Part shown: one piece after another, positions 1-9,736 of the stretch
Position numbering within the stretch: the first letter of the stretch is position 1
Layout: each line of letters opens with the position of its first letter
Origin: Tenacibaculum sp. SG-28
GTDB taxonomy: Bacteria; Bacteroidota; Bacteroidia; Flavobacteriales; Flavobacteriaceae
NCBI RefSeq assembly: GCF_002954385.1
Contig: NZ_MQVY01000005.1
Location: 1 to 63,439, forward strand
DNA length: 63,439 bases
Reading direction: 5' to 3'
The notes under the pieces: generated by a model
What the model saw: only the letters and a program-made list of their open reading frames with translations
The model's database searches: none
What the model was told of the DNA's origin: nothing
Made by a program: the position numbers and the translations under genes

Positions 1-1
1 A

Positions 2-316
2 AAACTGAAAACTCCCGCCCATATGATAGATTTATTTGATTTTTCACCGAAACACAAAAGAGCTGGTATCGGTATTTTAATTACACCAGAATACCAAGGA
101 AAAGGTTTTGCTTCTGAAGCATTAGACCTTTTAATACCCTATAGCTTTGAGCACCTAGACCTGCATCAATTATACGCTAACGTATCTGCTGATAATACTG
201 CAAGTTTATCCTTATTTAAAAAAAAGAATTTCCTTCCAATTGGTATAAAAAAAGATTGGATATTTTCAAAAGGAATATTTAAAGACGAAATTTTATTCCA
301 ACTAATACATGCGTAA
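2..316 (+). CDS. GNAT family N-acetyltransferase, 5'-truncated by window edge
   Basis: C-terminal part of an acetyl-CoA-dependent N-acetyltransferase. The frame is open to the first bases of the window, so the internal ATG at 23 is probably not the start. The segment GIGILITPEYQGKGFASEAL is the acetyl-CoA pyrophosphate-binding motif A (Q/R-x-x-G-x-G/A type: YQGKGFASEA), followed by the usual beta5/alpha4 region (LYANVSADNTASLSLFKKKNF), in which an Asn-x-x-Ser-x-x-Leu-Phe segment lines the cofactor. The pattern resembles RimJ/RimL-like members that modify protein N-termini or small amines; the substrate cannot be read from this fragment. It overlaps the start of mltG by 8 bases, which suggests translational coupling. 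Family assignment is secure; function is not. Confidence 0.85.
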   Translation, partial: KLKTPAHMIDLFDFSPKHKRAGIGILITPEYQGKGFASEALDLLIPYSFEHLDLHQLYANVSADNTASLSLFKKKNFLPIGIKKDWIFSKGIFKDEILFQLIHA

Positions 317-1337
317 AAAAATAATTTTTGGAAGTATACTTACCTTAGTTGGTATTGCAGTGATAATTGGCTTTTCCTATTATCAAAAAGTATTTGGAAA
401 AGCAGTTGCACAAAACGGAAGCATTTACATACGTTCATCTGCTTCAATAGAAGAGGTTGGAGCCATACTGCAACCTTATCTAAAAAGTAAAAAAGACTTC
501 GTTTGGGTCGCTAAAAGAAAGAAATTTTTAAAACCTAAAGCAGGAAAATACACACTGCAAAAAGGAATGAATTTGAATGATCTAGTAAACAAATTACGAA
601 GCGGCAATCAAACTCCCATAAAGTTATCTTTTAACAATCAAGATACTTTAGAAAAATTAGCACAGAGAATTGCGACGCAAATAGAAGCAGATTCTAGTGC
701 CATTTTCAAGGTAATGACCGACAGTACATTTTTAGTATCGAATGGTTTTACCAGCAAAAGTGCCTTAGGAATGTATATCCCGAATAGCTATGAGGTATAT
801 TGGACCATAACTCCAGAAAAGCTTCGTAAAAAAATGCTTTTTGAATACCGTCGATTTTGGAACCAAGACAGAATTGAAAAAGCAAAAAAATTACAGTTAA
901 ATAAACAGGAGGTCATTACCTTAGCTTCTATCGTGCAAAAAGAGACTGCTAAAAGAGAAGAACGACCAATAGTAGCAGGCTTGTATATCAACAGACTGCA
1001 AAGAGGTATTCCTTTACAAGCAGATCCTACTATTATTTATTGTGTAAAAGAACAAAAAGGACAAGATTTTATAGTAAAAAGGGTGTTAAATAAAGACCTT
1101 GAAATACAATCTCCCTATAATACCTATCAGCACCGAGGGCTTCCGCCTACTTTAATTGGCATGCCCGATATTTCCTCTATTGATGCAGTGCTTAATTATA
1201 AAAAGCATAAGTATTTATATATGTGTGCCAGTGTTACTAAAATAGGGTACCATGAATTTGCCAAAACTTTAAGCCAACACAATAAAAATTCCGCAAAATA
1301 CCACCGATGGATAAATTCCCAAGGAATTAATCGATAA
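309..1337 (+). CDS. mltG: Endolytic murein transglycosylase MltG
   Basis: A 342-residue YceG/MltG family protein. MltG cleaves nascent glycan strands at the outer face of the inner membrane and so limits strand length. One membrane segment lies at residues 5-24 (IIFGSILTLVGIAVIIGFSY), placing the rest in the periplasm. The LysM-like part is around residues 40-95. The catalytic region has ASIVQKE with Glu212 in the position of the family's catalytic Glu, followed by AGLYINRLQRGIPLQADPTI, the most conserved block of the family. Length is normal. The ATG lies inside the end of the GNAT gene (8-base overlap), as is common next to mltG in flavobacteria. No defect seen. Confidence 0.95.
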   Translation: MRKKIIFGSILTLVGIAVIIGFSYYQKVFGKAVAQNGSIYIRSSASIEEVGAILQPYLKSKKDFVWVAKRKKFLKPKAGKYTLQKGMNLNDLVNKLRSGNQTPIKLSFNNQDTLEKLAQRIATQIEADSSAIFKVMTDSTFLVSNGFTSKSALGMYIPNSYEVYWTITPEKLRKKMLFEYRRFWNQDRIEKAKKLQLNKQEVITLASIVQKETAKREERPIVAGLYINRLQRGIPLQADPTIIYCVKEQKGQDFIVKRVLNKDLEIQSPYNTYQHRGLPPTLIGMPDISSIDAVLNYKKHKYLYMCASVTKIGYHEFAKTLSQHNKNSAKYHRWINSQGINR

Positions 1338-1346
1338 TTTTTTCTG

Positions 1347-1387
1347 CAACAATAATCTAAAATTGTTGACATTCTTTTAAAAAAGAA
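1347..1387. other. Two small hairpins after mltG
   Basis: Two short inverted repeats lie just after the mltG stop: CAACAAT/ATTGTTG (1347-1353 and 1362-1368) and TTCTTTT/AAAAGAA (1372-1378 and 1381-1387). Neither is followed by a clear T-run on the plus strand, so a terminator role is only a guess. The rest of the spacer up to 1490 is AT-rich and shows nothing else. Confidence 0.3.
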
Positions 1388-1493
1388 CATAAAATACTAC
1401 TATATAAACAAATATTTAAGTGATTTTAAGGTATTTTAACAAATCTAAAAACAGCTCAAATATCTGATTATTAGGTAATTAAATATTATTTTA

Positions 1494-1501
1494 TACCTTT
1501 G
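1494..1501 (+). promoter_or_regulatory. Bacteroidetes -7 element before the lysozyme-like gene
   Basis: TACCTTTG fits the Bacteroidetes TAnnTTTG consensus. It lies 26 bases before the ATC that begins the signal peptide of the next gene. No convincing TTG was seen 19 bases upstream. Confidence 0.5.
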
Positions 1502-1527
1502 TATCGCGTAACAGAAAGAAATACACT

Positions 1528-2115
1528 ATCAAAAAATTAATATTTGTATTTGTTGGGTTCATATTACTAACTAGTTTTACCAACGATTCATCCGTTAATA
1601 AAAAGGATATTCCCCAACCAATCAATAAGGAGTACCACAGTAACAACTTCAACTTTCCTTTTTTACAAAAAGATTTTACTGGTTTTAAAGAGGCACTTGG
1701 TTTTAAAGAATCTCAAGGTAGATATACTGTAGTGAGTTCTCTTGGGTATTTAGGAAAATACCAATTTGGAAGAACTACACTAGAGAGATTCCACATATTT
1801 AATACTACTGCTTTTTTAAACAATCCAGAATTACAAGAAAAAGCTTTTCTTGCCTTGTGTAAGGTAAACAAATGGATTTTACGAAAAGATATTCAAAGAA
1901 GTGTGGGTAAAAAAATACATGGCATTACTATTACAGAATCTGGTATTTTAGCAGCCGCACATTTAAGTGGCGCAGGGAATGTAAAAAAGTTTTTACGCTC
2001 TGGAGGTAGTTTTACCTTTAACGATGCATTTGGAACTTCTATTAGAGATTACATGAAAAAGTTTGGAGGGTATGATGTCTCGGTAATCAAACCCGAGAGG
2101 AACGCAAAAGTTTAA
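1528..2115 (+). CDS. Exported lysozyme-like (transglycosylase-type) protein with apparent ATC start
   Basis: About 195 residues if read from the ATC at 1528. The upstream frame gives a textbook signal peptide, (M)KKLIFVFVGFILLTSFTN, but the codon at its natural first position is ATC, and no ATG, GTG or TTG gives it a sensible start. The first in-frame ATG would fall far inside the mature domain. The mature part has KEALGFKESQGRYTVVSSLG followed by YLGKYQFG, which resembles the Glu-Ser...Gly-x-Tyr-Gln-Phe active-site region of soluble lytic transglycosylase or lysozyme folds, with a later AAAHLSGAGNVKKFL segment typical of such domains. I infer a periplasmic or surface peptidoglycan hydrolase. 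Alternatives are a point error in the start codon or genuine use of ATC. Confidence 0.7.
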   Translation: MKKLIFVFVGFILLTSFTNDSSVNKKDIPQPINKEYHSNNFNFPFLQKDFTGFKEALGFKESQGRYTVVSSLGYLGKYQFGRTTLERFHIFNTTAFLNNPELQEKAFLALCKVNKWILRKDIQRSVGKKIHGITITESGILAAAHLSGAGNVKKFLRSGGSFTFNDAFGTSIRDYMKKFGGYDVSVIKPERNAKV

Positions 2116-2125
2116 ATTATAATCT

Positions 2126-2836
2126 TTAGACGCATGCGTGCAGTATAAAAATCGTTGGTCTTTTATGCAGGTCTACCTTTTCATTTTTCCACTCTCTAGC
2201 AGTTAAGGTTCTTATATATTCCGTGGGGAGGGTTATGTCACAAGCGATACAAATTCTAGTTTGTGGAGCTAAAACAGTTATTAAATCCGCTAGCATCTTA
2301 TCATTTCTGTATGGTGTTTCGATGAAAATTTGTGATTGGTTTTTTATTCGAGAAATCTTTTCAAGTTCTTTGACAGCCTTCTTTCGTTCCATCTTATCAA
2401 TAGGTAAATACCCATTAAATACAAAATTTTGGCCATTCATACCGGATGCCATCATTGCTAATAAAATAGAACTAGGACCTACTAAAGGCACTACCTGAAT
2501 GGCTTTCCGATGTGCTAATTCCACTATTGCTGCACCAGGATCTGCGATTGCTGGAACCCCTGCATCAGAGAGTAAACCAACAGAAATTCCTTCTGAACAA
2601 CTATTTAGGTAATTTTGTATTTCTAGATTATCTGAATACTTATCTAAAGTCTTTATTACCAAGGAACCTTGTGCTTTTGTAGGAGTAATTTTTTTTATAA
2701 ATCTTCTAGCCTGTTTTTCGTTTTCTACTATAAAAAAATCGATGTTCTCTACAACTTTTTTTACAGAAATAGGCATGACTTCTAACGGTTCAGTATCTCC
2801 TAGAGTAGTCGGAATTAAATATAATTTACCTTTCAT
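2126..2836 (-). CDS. SAM-dependent methyltransferase, RsmI-like (tetrapyrrole methylase fold)
   Basis: A 236-residue protein of the tetrapyrrole methylase superfamily, related to RsmI (16S rRNA 2'-O-methylation of C1402). The N-terminal KGKLYLIPTTLGD replaces the longer RsmI start, and the central VGLLSDAGVPAIADPGA is the signature loop, followed by VVPLVGPSSILLAMMASGMN and FNGYLP. Flavobacteria often carry this shorter relative, annotated only as SAM-dependent methyltransferase, beside a true RsmI, so the target is uncertain. It overlaps the phosphatase gene upstream by 11 bases and so belongs to a dnaA-phosphatase-methylase transcription unit. It converges on the lysozyme-like gene with only 10 bases between stops. 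Confidence 0.85.
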   Translation of the reverse strand: MKGKLYLIPTTLGDTEPLEVMPISVKKVVENIDFFIVENEKQARRFIKKITPTKAQGSLVIKTLDKYSDNLEIQNYLNSCSEGISVGLLSDAGVPAIADPGAAIVELAHRKAIQVVPLVGPSSILLAMMASGMNGQNFVFNGYLPIDKMERKKAVKELEKISRIKNQSQIFIETPYRNDKMLADLITVLAPQTRICIACDITLPTEYIRTLTAREWKNEKVDLHKRPTIFILHACV

Positions 2837-3287
2837 TATTTCTATATTTTTCAGCTATTATACTACATGCACTATCCAGTAAAGAATATACATATTCAAA
2901 CCTTTGTTCACCACCATAATAGGGATCTGGAACATTTTTATCGGTAAGTGCTACATCGTCTAAAATCATTTTTACTTTTGACGCCTCCTCTAAGTTTCTA
3001 GACAAGGCTATTAAATCGTCATAATTATTCGAATCCATTGCAAAAATAACATCAAAATTGGTAAAATCAGATAGAGAAAATTTTCTAGACCTTTGATCGG
3101 ATATATCAATTCCATTTTTCTTTGCAACTGCTATAGATCTTGTATCGGGTTGTTTACCCTGATGCCAACCAGCAGTTCCTGCAGAATCAATCTGGTAAAG
3201 TTTGTTACTAAGTTTCGATTTTAAAATACCTTCGGCCAAAGGAGACCTACAAATATTCCCCAAACAAACCATAAGTATTTTTGTCAT
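2826..3287 (-). CDS. Low molecular weight protein-tyrosine phosphatase
   Basis: A 153-residue LMW-PTP that hydrolyses phosphotyrosine via a cysteinyl-phosphate intermediate. The N-terminal P-loop VCLGNICRSPLAEG holds the nucleophile (Cys8), CX5R arginine and following Ser. The general-acid loop VPDPYYGG near residue 120 supplies the Asp. DSAGTAGWHQGKQPD is the expected second block. Length is typical. It sits 13 bases downstream of dnaA and overlaps the methylase gene. Cytosolic; in other bacteria such enzymes act on BY-kinases or arginine phosphate, but no kinase gene is present here to link it to. Confidence 0.93.
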   Translation of the reverse strand: MTKILMVCLGNICRSPLAEGILKSKLSNKLYQIDSAGTAGWHQGKQPDTRSIAVAKKNGIDISDQRSRKFSLSDFTNFDVIFAMDSNNYDDLIALSRNLEEASKVKMILDDVALTDKNVPDPYYGGEQRFEYVYSLLDSACSIIAEKYRNNER

Positions 3288-3300
3288 TCGGTACTTTATT

Positions 3301-4724
3301 TTAAAGGGATAACTTTTTGGTCAAGTCTTCCACGTATTTTTTAAATTGCTTGTCTGTTTCAGTGAGATTATCAACGGTTTTGCAAGCGTGCAATACAGTT
3401 GCATGATCTCTTTTTCCAATTTGACTGCCAATACTTGCTAAAGAGGATTTTGTCATGCGTTTGGAAAAGTACATTGCCAATTGTCTGGCTTGCACGATAT
3501 GACGTTTTCTGGTTTTAGATTGCAGTGTTGCTACATCCATATCAAAATACTTGGAAACTACCTTTTGAATATAGTCAATAGAAAGTTCTTTCTTTGTGCT
3601 CTTCACAAACTTATCCACTATTTGCTTTGCTAATTCAATAGTGAACTCTCTTCTATTAAAGGAAGCTTGAGCAATCATAGAGATAAGAACTCCCTCTAGT
3701 TCTCGAACATTACATTTTATATTTTTAGCAATGTATTCCACAATCTCTTCTGGCATTTCAACACCGTCCCGATAAAGTTTATTTTGTAGTATGGAAATTC
3801 TAGTTTCATAATCTGGTGCTTGTAATTCCGCAGACAAGCCCCATTTAAATCTCGAGAGTAAACGCTGTTCAATATCTTGCATATCAACAGGGGCTTTATC
3901 TGAAGTTAATATGACCTGTTTCCCGTTTTGATGCAAATGATTAAAAATATGAAAGAACACATCTTGTGTACCTGCTTTCCCGGATAAAAACTGTACGTCA
4001 TCAATTAGTAAAACATCAATCATTTGGTAAAAATGAATAAAATCATTTCTAGTATTTGATTTTACAGAATCGATGAATTGTTGGGTAAACTTTTCCGAAG
4101 AAATATACAATACTGTTTTGTCTGGATATTTGTCTTTTATTTCAACCCCAATAGCATGAGTTAAATGCGTTTTTCCCAATCCAACACCACCGTATATTAA
4201 CAATGGATTGAAAGAGGTTCCTCCTGGCTTATTTGCCACCGCCATCCCAGCAGATCTTGCCAACCTATTGGAGTCTCCTTCCACAAAATTCGCAAAGTTA
4301 TAATTTGGGTTCAACTGCGACTCTATTTTAACTTTTTGCAATCCTGGAATAACAAATGGATTTTTAAGTTCTCTTTTAGACTCTATAGGAACAGTTACTT
4401 TCTGGGGTTTTAAAGGATTTCTATTAGAACTTGGTATTTTAACCGTCTGTGGACTATTACTACTGTAAGTGTTTTCCATTTTAACATCGTACACTAACTT
4501 TGCCTCATTTCCCAATTGTCGTACTAAGCAACACGCAACAATTTTATATAGTGCTCTTCCAGCCATTCATAAAAAAACTTACTAGGAACCTGAATCGTTA
4601 AAGCGTCTCCTGAAAGCTTTATAGGGGTGATGGGCTCAAACCATGTTTTGTATGCCTGTGGTTTTATGTTGTCTCCTATAAAGGCCAAACATTCCTCCCA
4701 AACTGAATCAGCTGTTTTAGTCAT
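3301..4724 (-). CDS. dnaA: Chromosomal replication initiator DnaA (split by one frameshift)
   Basis: Initiator ATPase that binds DnaA boxes and opens oriC. It reads as about 474 residues once one base is restored near 4530, where KLLRVA in one frame continues as LVRQLGNEAKLVYDV in the next. The N-terminal domain I begins MTKTADSVWEECLAFIGDNI at 4724; a longer upstream extension in the same frame is not DnaA-like. Domain III shows Walker A GGVGLGKTHL, Walker B VLLIDDVQFL and the sensor region ILTSDKAPVDM. Domain IV ends with the DnaA signature around GKRDHATVLHACKTV. The missing base lies in a T run next to a TAG, typical of a homopolymer error, and the gene is essential. No cluster of DnaA boxes was seen in the spacer to 4886. 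Confidence 0.95.
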
Positions 4725-4886
4725 ATTGGTTAAAAAATTTTTTAGGTTAATTGCTAAAGAATTTAAGGGGGTATTGTACTTGTAAATTCGATATAACAAA
4801 AGTGTGAATAAAAAACAGTATAAAAAAACCTAATTGCTATTGATTATTAGTTTTTTTACGTAAGATTAGCTAAAATATTTTTTCTT

Positions 4887-5297
4887 TTGTTAGAACAAAA
4901 AACACAAGTCCGAATACGTTATGCGGAAACCGATCAAATGGGGGTTGTTTACCATGGAAACTACGCACAATTTTTTGAAATTGGACGAACGGAATGGCTC
5001 AGATCGTTTGACACTACCTATAAAGTGATGGAAGAAAATGGCATTATGCTGCCAGTAATAAGTTTACAGTGTGATTTTAAAAAATCCGCTTATTATGACG
5101 ATGTTTTAGAAATTAAAACATCCCTAAAAAAAGTCCCCGGTGTAAAAATTGAATTCGAACACACGATTTACAATCAAAACAATCAAATTATTTGTACCGG
5201 AAATACCGTTTTGGTTTTTATCGATACAAAAACCAGAAAACCTACCCGATGTCCGAATTTTATTTTAGAGAAAATAATGAATAGACAATTGAATTAA
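4887..5297 (+). CDS. Acyl-CoA thioesterase, YbgC/FadM hotdog family
   Basis: A 136-residue single hotdog domain. RIRYAETDQMGVVYHGNYAQ contains the catalytic Asp of the YbgC/4-hydroxybenzoyl-CoA thioesterase group and the HGNY motif, and FFEIGRTEWLR follows. It probably hydrolyses acyl-CoA thioesters in the cytosol; the acyl chain is unknown. The start is a TTG at 4887, because no ATG lies upstream in frame and the next Met is inside the catalytic motif. The gene is divergent from dnaA and precedes the cobalamin adenosyltransferase by 4 bases, so the two are probably co-transcribed. Confidence 0.9.
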   Translation: MLEQKTQVRIRYAETDQMGVVYHGNYAQFFEIGRTEWLRSFDTTYKVMEENGIMLPVISLQCDFKKSAYYDDVLEIKTSLKKVPGVKIEFEHTIYNQNNQIICTGNTVLVFIDTKTRKPTRCPNFILEKIMNRQLN

Positions 5298-5301
5298 AAA
5301 C

Positions 5302-5873
5302 ATGAAAATATATACAAAAACAGGAGACAAAGGAACGACAGCTTTGTTTGGTGGCACCAGAGTACATAAACATCATTTACGTATTGAATGCTATGGAACG
5401 GTAGATGAACTCAATTCACATATTGGCCTTATAAGAGATCAAAAAATTAGTGCAAATAGCAAAAAGGAACTTCTCAGGATCCAACATGAACTATTTACTT
5501 TAGGTGCGATGTTGCTACACCGCCCGAGAAAGAAACACTTAAAAGTGGAAAAGAAAGACTTAACATTCCAAAAATAAATGACGATTCCATAGTTTTTCTA
5601 GAGGAAATGATTGATAAGATGAATGAAAATCTGCCACAGATGACCCATTTTATTCTACCAGGAGGACATTCTTCTGTGTCATATTGTCATATCGCAAGGT
5701 GTGTTTGTAGAAGAGCAGAGCGATTATGTGTTGCCTTAGAGGAGCAAGAGTCAATAAACCATGCCATTTTACGCTACCTAAACCGACTTTCTGACTATCT
5801 TTTTGTATTGGCACGAAAATTGTCTTTAGACTTAAAGGTAGAAGAAACTAAATGGATTCCTGAAAAACTGTGA
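5302..5873 (+). CDS. Cob(I)alamin adenosyltransferase, PduO type (split by one frameshift)
   Basis: Transfers the adenosyl group of ATP to cob(I)alamin to make adenosylcobalamin. About 190 residues after restoring one base near 5511: the N-terminal part starts MKIYTKTGDKGTTALFGG (ATP-binding TKTGDxG motif) and runs to FTLGAML, and the second part continues ATPPEKETL in the adjacent frame through FILPGGHSSVSYCHIARCVC and RAERLCVAL, the second conserved block with the Arg-Arg-Ala-Glu-Arg cluster. It ends in the expected LNRLSDYLFVLAR. Length then matches the family. It complements the B12 uptake and salvage genes 30 kb away in this window. The break is probably a sequencing error. Confidence 0.92.
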
Positions 5874-5912
5874 ACCTGAGATTTTAAACAGAACAGATTT
5901 TTGCAAAAAAAC

Positions 5913-5942
5913 TTGTTTTTTAATAAAAAAAAATTATTTTTG
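5913..5942 (+). promoter_or_regulatory. Promoter of the DUF2795 gene
   Basis: TTG at 5913-5915, a 19-base spacer, and TATTTTTG at 5935-5942 fit the Bacteroidetes -33/-7 pattern. The expected start of transcription is about 20 bases before the ATG at 5969. Confidence 0.6.
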
Positions 5943-5968
5943 CGAAAAATCAAAAAAACGACAAAGAA

Positions 5969-6190
5969 ATGTATTGGACACTAGAACTAGCATCCTACTT
6001 AGCAGATGCCCCATGGCCAGCGACAAAAGACGAACTTATTGACTATGCAATACGTACTGGAGCGCCTTTGGAAGTAGTTGAAAACTTACAAGACATTGAA
6101 GACGAAGGAGAGGCATATGATTCTATAATTGAAATCTGGCCAGACTATCCTACAGAGGAAGATTACCTTTGGAATGAAGACGAATATTAA
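5969..6190 (+). CDS. DUF2795 family small protein
   Basis: A 73-residue acidic protein matching the DUF2795 type found upstream of secA in Bacteroidetes. The N-terminal half has WTLELASYLADAPWPATKDE and a hydrophobic LIDYAIRTGAPLEVVENL helix pair; the C-terminal third is rich in Asp, Glu and Trp/Tyr (IWPDYPTEEDYLWNEDEY). No catalytic motif, signal peptide or membrane segment is visible. It has its own promoter and its own terminator, so it is probably a monocistronic, well-expressed gene. Function is unknown. Confidence 0.85.
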   Translation: MYWTLELASYLADAPWPATKDELIDYAIRTGAPLEVVENLQDIEDEGEAYDSIIEIWPDYPTEEDYLWNEDEY

Positions 6191-6203
6191 AAAAATAACT
6201 GTG

Positions 6204-6232
6204 AAAAAGTCTCTGCATAGAGACTTTTTTTT
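6204..6232 (+). terminator. Intrinsic terminator after the DUF2795 gene
   Basis: Perfect 11-bp stem AAAAAGTCTCT/AGAGACTTTTT (6204-6214 and 6219-6229) with a GCAT loop, running into a T-run. Confidence 0.9.
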
Positions 6233-6272
6233 TGCTTACTTTTAAGCGCTATCATATATCACACGAAACACA

Positions 6273-6294
6273 CTGATTATCAATATGTAATCAG
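6273..6294. promoter_or_regulatory. Inverted repeat in the secA leader
   Basis: CTGATTA (6273-6279) and TAATCAG (6288-6294) form a perfect 7-bp inverted repeat with an 8-base spacer, ending 20 bases before the secA ATG. It could be an operator or an mRNA hairpin controlling secA. No proven counterpart is known to me. Confidence 0.3.
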
Positions 6295-6314
6295 CGTAAT
6301 AAAATATTATCACA

Positions 6315-9300
6315 ATGAGTATCTTAAATTCGATTATTAAAATGTTTGTTGGAGACAAACAACAAAAAGACTTAAAATCTCTACAACCCATAGTAGATAA
6401 AGTAAAATCATTTGAAAATACTTTAAGTAATTTATCTAACGATGCACTTAGAGAAAAAACTATCGAATTTAAAGCAAAAATTGCTGACGCCACAAGGCCG
6501 TTCCAAGAAAAAATCACCCTTTTAGAGGAAGAGGTTGTTACGGCAGATATCGACAGACAAGAAGAAATCTACAATGAGATTGATTCGTTAAAAGATGCTT
6601 CCTACGAAGCTTCAGAAAAAGTTTTGGAAGCAATAATGCCAGAGGCTTTTGGCGTAATAAAAGAAACTGCAAAACGTTTTACCAATAGCGAGACAATTGA
6701 AGTAACTGCTTCTGCATTTGACCGGGAATTATCGGGAAGTAAAGAGCATATCACCCTAAAAGACGACAAAGCATTTTGGGCAAACTCTTGGGACGCTGCA
6801 GGAAAAGCTGTGGTATGGGATATGATCCATTACGATGTGCAATTAATTGGTGGTTCTGTATTACACCAGGGTAAAATTGCTGAAATGATGACGGGAGAAG
6901 GAAAAACCCTAGTATCTACCTGCCTGTGTATCTTAATGCACTTACTGGAAACGGAGTACATGTCGTTACCGTTAACGACTACTTGGCTAAGAGAGATAGA
7001 GCATGGATGGCTCCGATATTCGAATTTCATGGATTAAGTACAGATTGTATTGATTTCCACCAACCAAACTCCGAACAACGAAGAAAAGCGTATCTGGCGG
7101 ATATCACCTATGGAACCAACAATGAATTTGGATTTGACTATTTGCGTGATAATATGGCCAATTCCAAAAAAGATTTAGTGCAAAGAGCTCCTAATTATGC
7201 CATTATTGATGAGGTAGATTCTGTGCTAATTGACGATGCTAGAACACCATTAATAATCTCGGGAGCAGTACCACAGGGAGACAGACACGAATTTAACGAA
7301 TTAAAACCATTAGTAGCAGACATCGTATCGCTACAGAACAAATATTTAGTTGGAGTTTTAGCGGAAGCAAAAAAACTAATCAAAGAAGGAAACACAAAAG
7401 ACGGAGGTTTTTTATTACTTCGGGTAGCCAGAGGGTTACCAAAAAACAAAGCATTAATTAAATTTTTATCGCAGGAAGGTGTTAAACAAGTTTTGCAAAA
7501 GACAGAAAATTTCTACATGCAAGACAACAACAAATTAATGCCGGAAGTAGATGCGGAATTATGGTTTACTATTGAAGAAAAAAACAATCAGATTGATTTA
7601 ACTGATAAGGGAATACACCACCTTTCGGAGGTTACTAAAAACGATACGTTTTTTGTGCTTCCGGATATCAGTGTAAAGGTAGGTGAGATTGATGCTAGCG
7701 AGGGGACTGCAGAGGAAAAAGCAAACCTAAAAGAAGATTTATATCGAGACTTCAGCGTAAAAAGTGAACGCATTCATACCATGAACCAATTGTTAAAAGC
7801 CTACACGGTCTTTGAAAAAGATGTAGAATACGTGGTTATGGAAAATAAAGTAATGATTGTAGACGAACAGACAGGTCGTATTATGGACGGTCGTCGTTAT
7901 TCAGACGGACTGCACCAAGCCATTGAAGCAAAAGAAAACGTAAAAATTGAAGACGCCACACAAACTTTTGCAACGGTAACACTACAAAACTATTTTAGAA
8001 TGTACCGCAAGTTAAGTGGAATGACGGGAACAGCAATTACAGAAGCTGGAGAATTCTGGGAAATTTACAAACTAGATGTAGTTGAAATTCCAACGAACAA
8101 ACCAATAGCAAGAGACGATAAACAAGATCTAGTGTATAAAACAACACGAGAAAAATACAATGCTGTTATTGAAGATATCGTGCAATTGGTAAAACAAGGT
8201 AGACCTGTGTTGGTTGGTACGACTTCTGTAGAAATCTCTGAATTATTAGGGCGAACGCTAAACATGCGTAAAATTGAGCATAATATTTTGAATGCAAAAC
8301 TCCACAAAAGAGAGGCAGATGTTGTTGCCGAGGCAGGAAAACCAGGTCAGGTAACCATCGCAACAAACATGGCAGGACGTGGAACAGACATTAAACTTTC
8401 TGAGGAAGTAAAAGCTGCCGGAGGACTTGCAATAATAGGTACAGAACGTCATGATTCTCGAAGAGTAGATAGGCAGTTACGAGGTCGTGCTGGTCGTCAG
8501 GGAGATGTTGGTTCTTCACAATTTTATGTTGCACTAGATGACAATTTGATGCGTTTATTTGGATCGGAACGCATTGCGAAAATGATGGATAGAATGGGCT
8601 TAAAAGAAGGGGAAGTTATCCAACATTCCATGATTTCTAAATCTATCGAGCGCGCACAGAAAAAAGTAGAAGAAAATAACTTTGGTATACGTAAAAGACT
8701 ATTAGAATACGACGATGTGATGAACGCACAAAGAGAGTTTGTATACAAAAGAAGAAGACATGCTTTAGATGGTAAGCGTTTACAAATAGATATCGCAAAT
8801 ATGATTTACGATACCTGCGATTCTATCGTAAAAGAAAATAAACCAACGAAGAATTTCCAAAACTTTGAATTTGAGCTTATTCGTTTTTCTTCTATGACCT
8901 CTCCATTTTCAGAGGAAGAATTTTTAAGTTTAGCAGAGGAAGAACTTACGGACAAGTTATACAAAATTGTAACAGAAAATTACAAAAACGATACCGAAAG
9001 AAATGCAAGCCAAGCATTTCCAGTGATAAAAAATGTTTTTGAACATGAAGGAGATCGCTACGAAAGAATAGTAGTCCCATTTACCGATGGCAGTAAAACA
9101 CTGCAAGTCGTAACCAATTTAAAAGAGGCATACGAATCGGAGGGAAAATCTTTGGTGAATGATTTTGAAAAGAACATCACTTTGGCTATTATTGATGAAA
9201 ACTGGAAAGATCATCTCCGTAAAATGGATGAATTAAAACAAACCGTTCACAATGCTTCTTACGAACAGAAAGATCCTTTATTGGTATATAAATTTGAAGC

Positions 9301-9664
9301 TTTTGAACTATTTCAACAAGCAATCGACAAAATTAATAAAGAGGTACTATCCTTCTTATTCAAAGGAAAACTTCCAAGTCAAGACGAATCACAAATCTCA
9401 GAAGCGAAAGAACAAAAACGAGAAAAGGTTAGTCTGCAAAAAGAGGAAGTTCAAAATTCTAGCCAGCAGGCAATACAAAATTCACGCCAACACCAAACGC
9501 AAGAGCAGCAGGTTGTAGAAACCGTTGTAAGAGACCAACCAAAAATTGGACGAAATGAGCGTGTTACTATAAAAAATATAGTTTCTGGTGAAGAAAAAGA
9601 ACTTAAATACAAGCAGGCAATCCCACTTATAGAAAGTGGCAGTTGGGTGCTTTACAACAAATAA
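6315..9664 (+). CDS. secA: Preprotein translocase ATPase SecA (split by one frameshift)
   Basis: Motor of the Sec pathway; about 1116 residues, the long Bacteroidetes form. One base is missing near 6919: the Walker A region [11 protein letters not shown] runs out of frame and continues as [20 protein letters not shown] in the next frame. Other landmarks are [20 protein letters not shown] (Walker B), the long insertion before the second half of NBD1, [34 protein letters not shown] and [16 protein letters not shown] of NBD2, and [20 protein letters not shown] of the helical scaffold. The C-terminus is [13 protein letters not shown]...YKQAIPLI without the Cys-rich zinc motif of proteobacterial SecA, which is normal for this phylum. 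The linker at residues 1040-1075 is Gln-rich. The gene is essential, so the break is most likely an error. Confidence 0.97.
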
Positions 9665-9677
9665 ATTACATAGCTAT

Positions 9678-9715
9678 AAACGTAAAAACTCGGTAAAGAC
9701 CGAGTTTTTACGTTT
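9678..9715 (+). terminator. Intrinsic terminator after secA
   Basis: Perfect 17-bp stem (AAACGTAAAAACTCGGT at 9678-9694, loop AAAG, complementary arm 9699-9715). The inner pairs are GC-rich and the T-run lies in the 3' arm. Unusually long and symmetrical, so it may work in both directions. Confidence 0.85.
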
Positions 9716-9736
9716 AGCTAACTTCTCCATTACATA

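Noticed and set aside
3301..4799. dnaA, secA and valS as genuine pseudogenes or as pairs of separate genes
   Set aside because: These are essential and each half continues the other exactly after a one-base change, so separate or dead genes are implausible.
4800..4886. oriC next to dnaA
   Set aside because: No cluster of TTATCCACA-like DnaA boxes or AT-rich unwinding repeats could be identified in the spacer.
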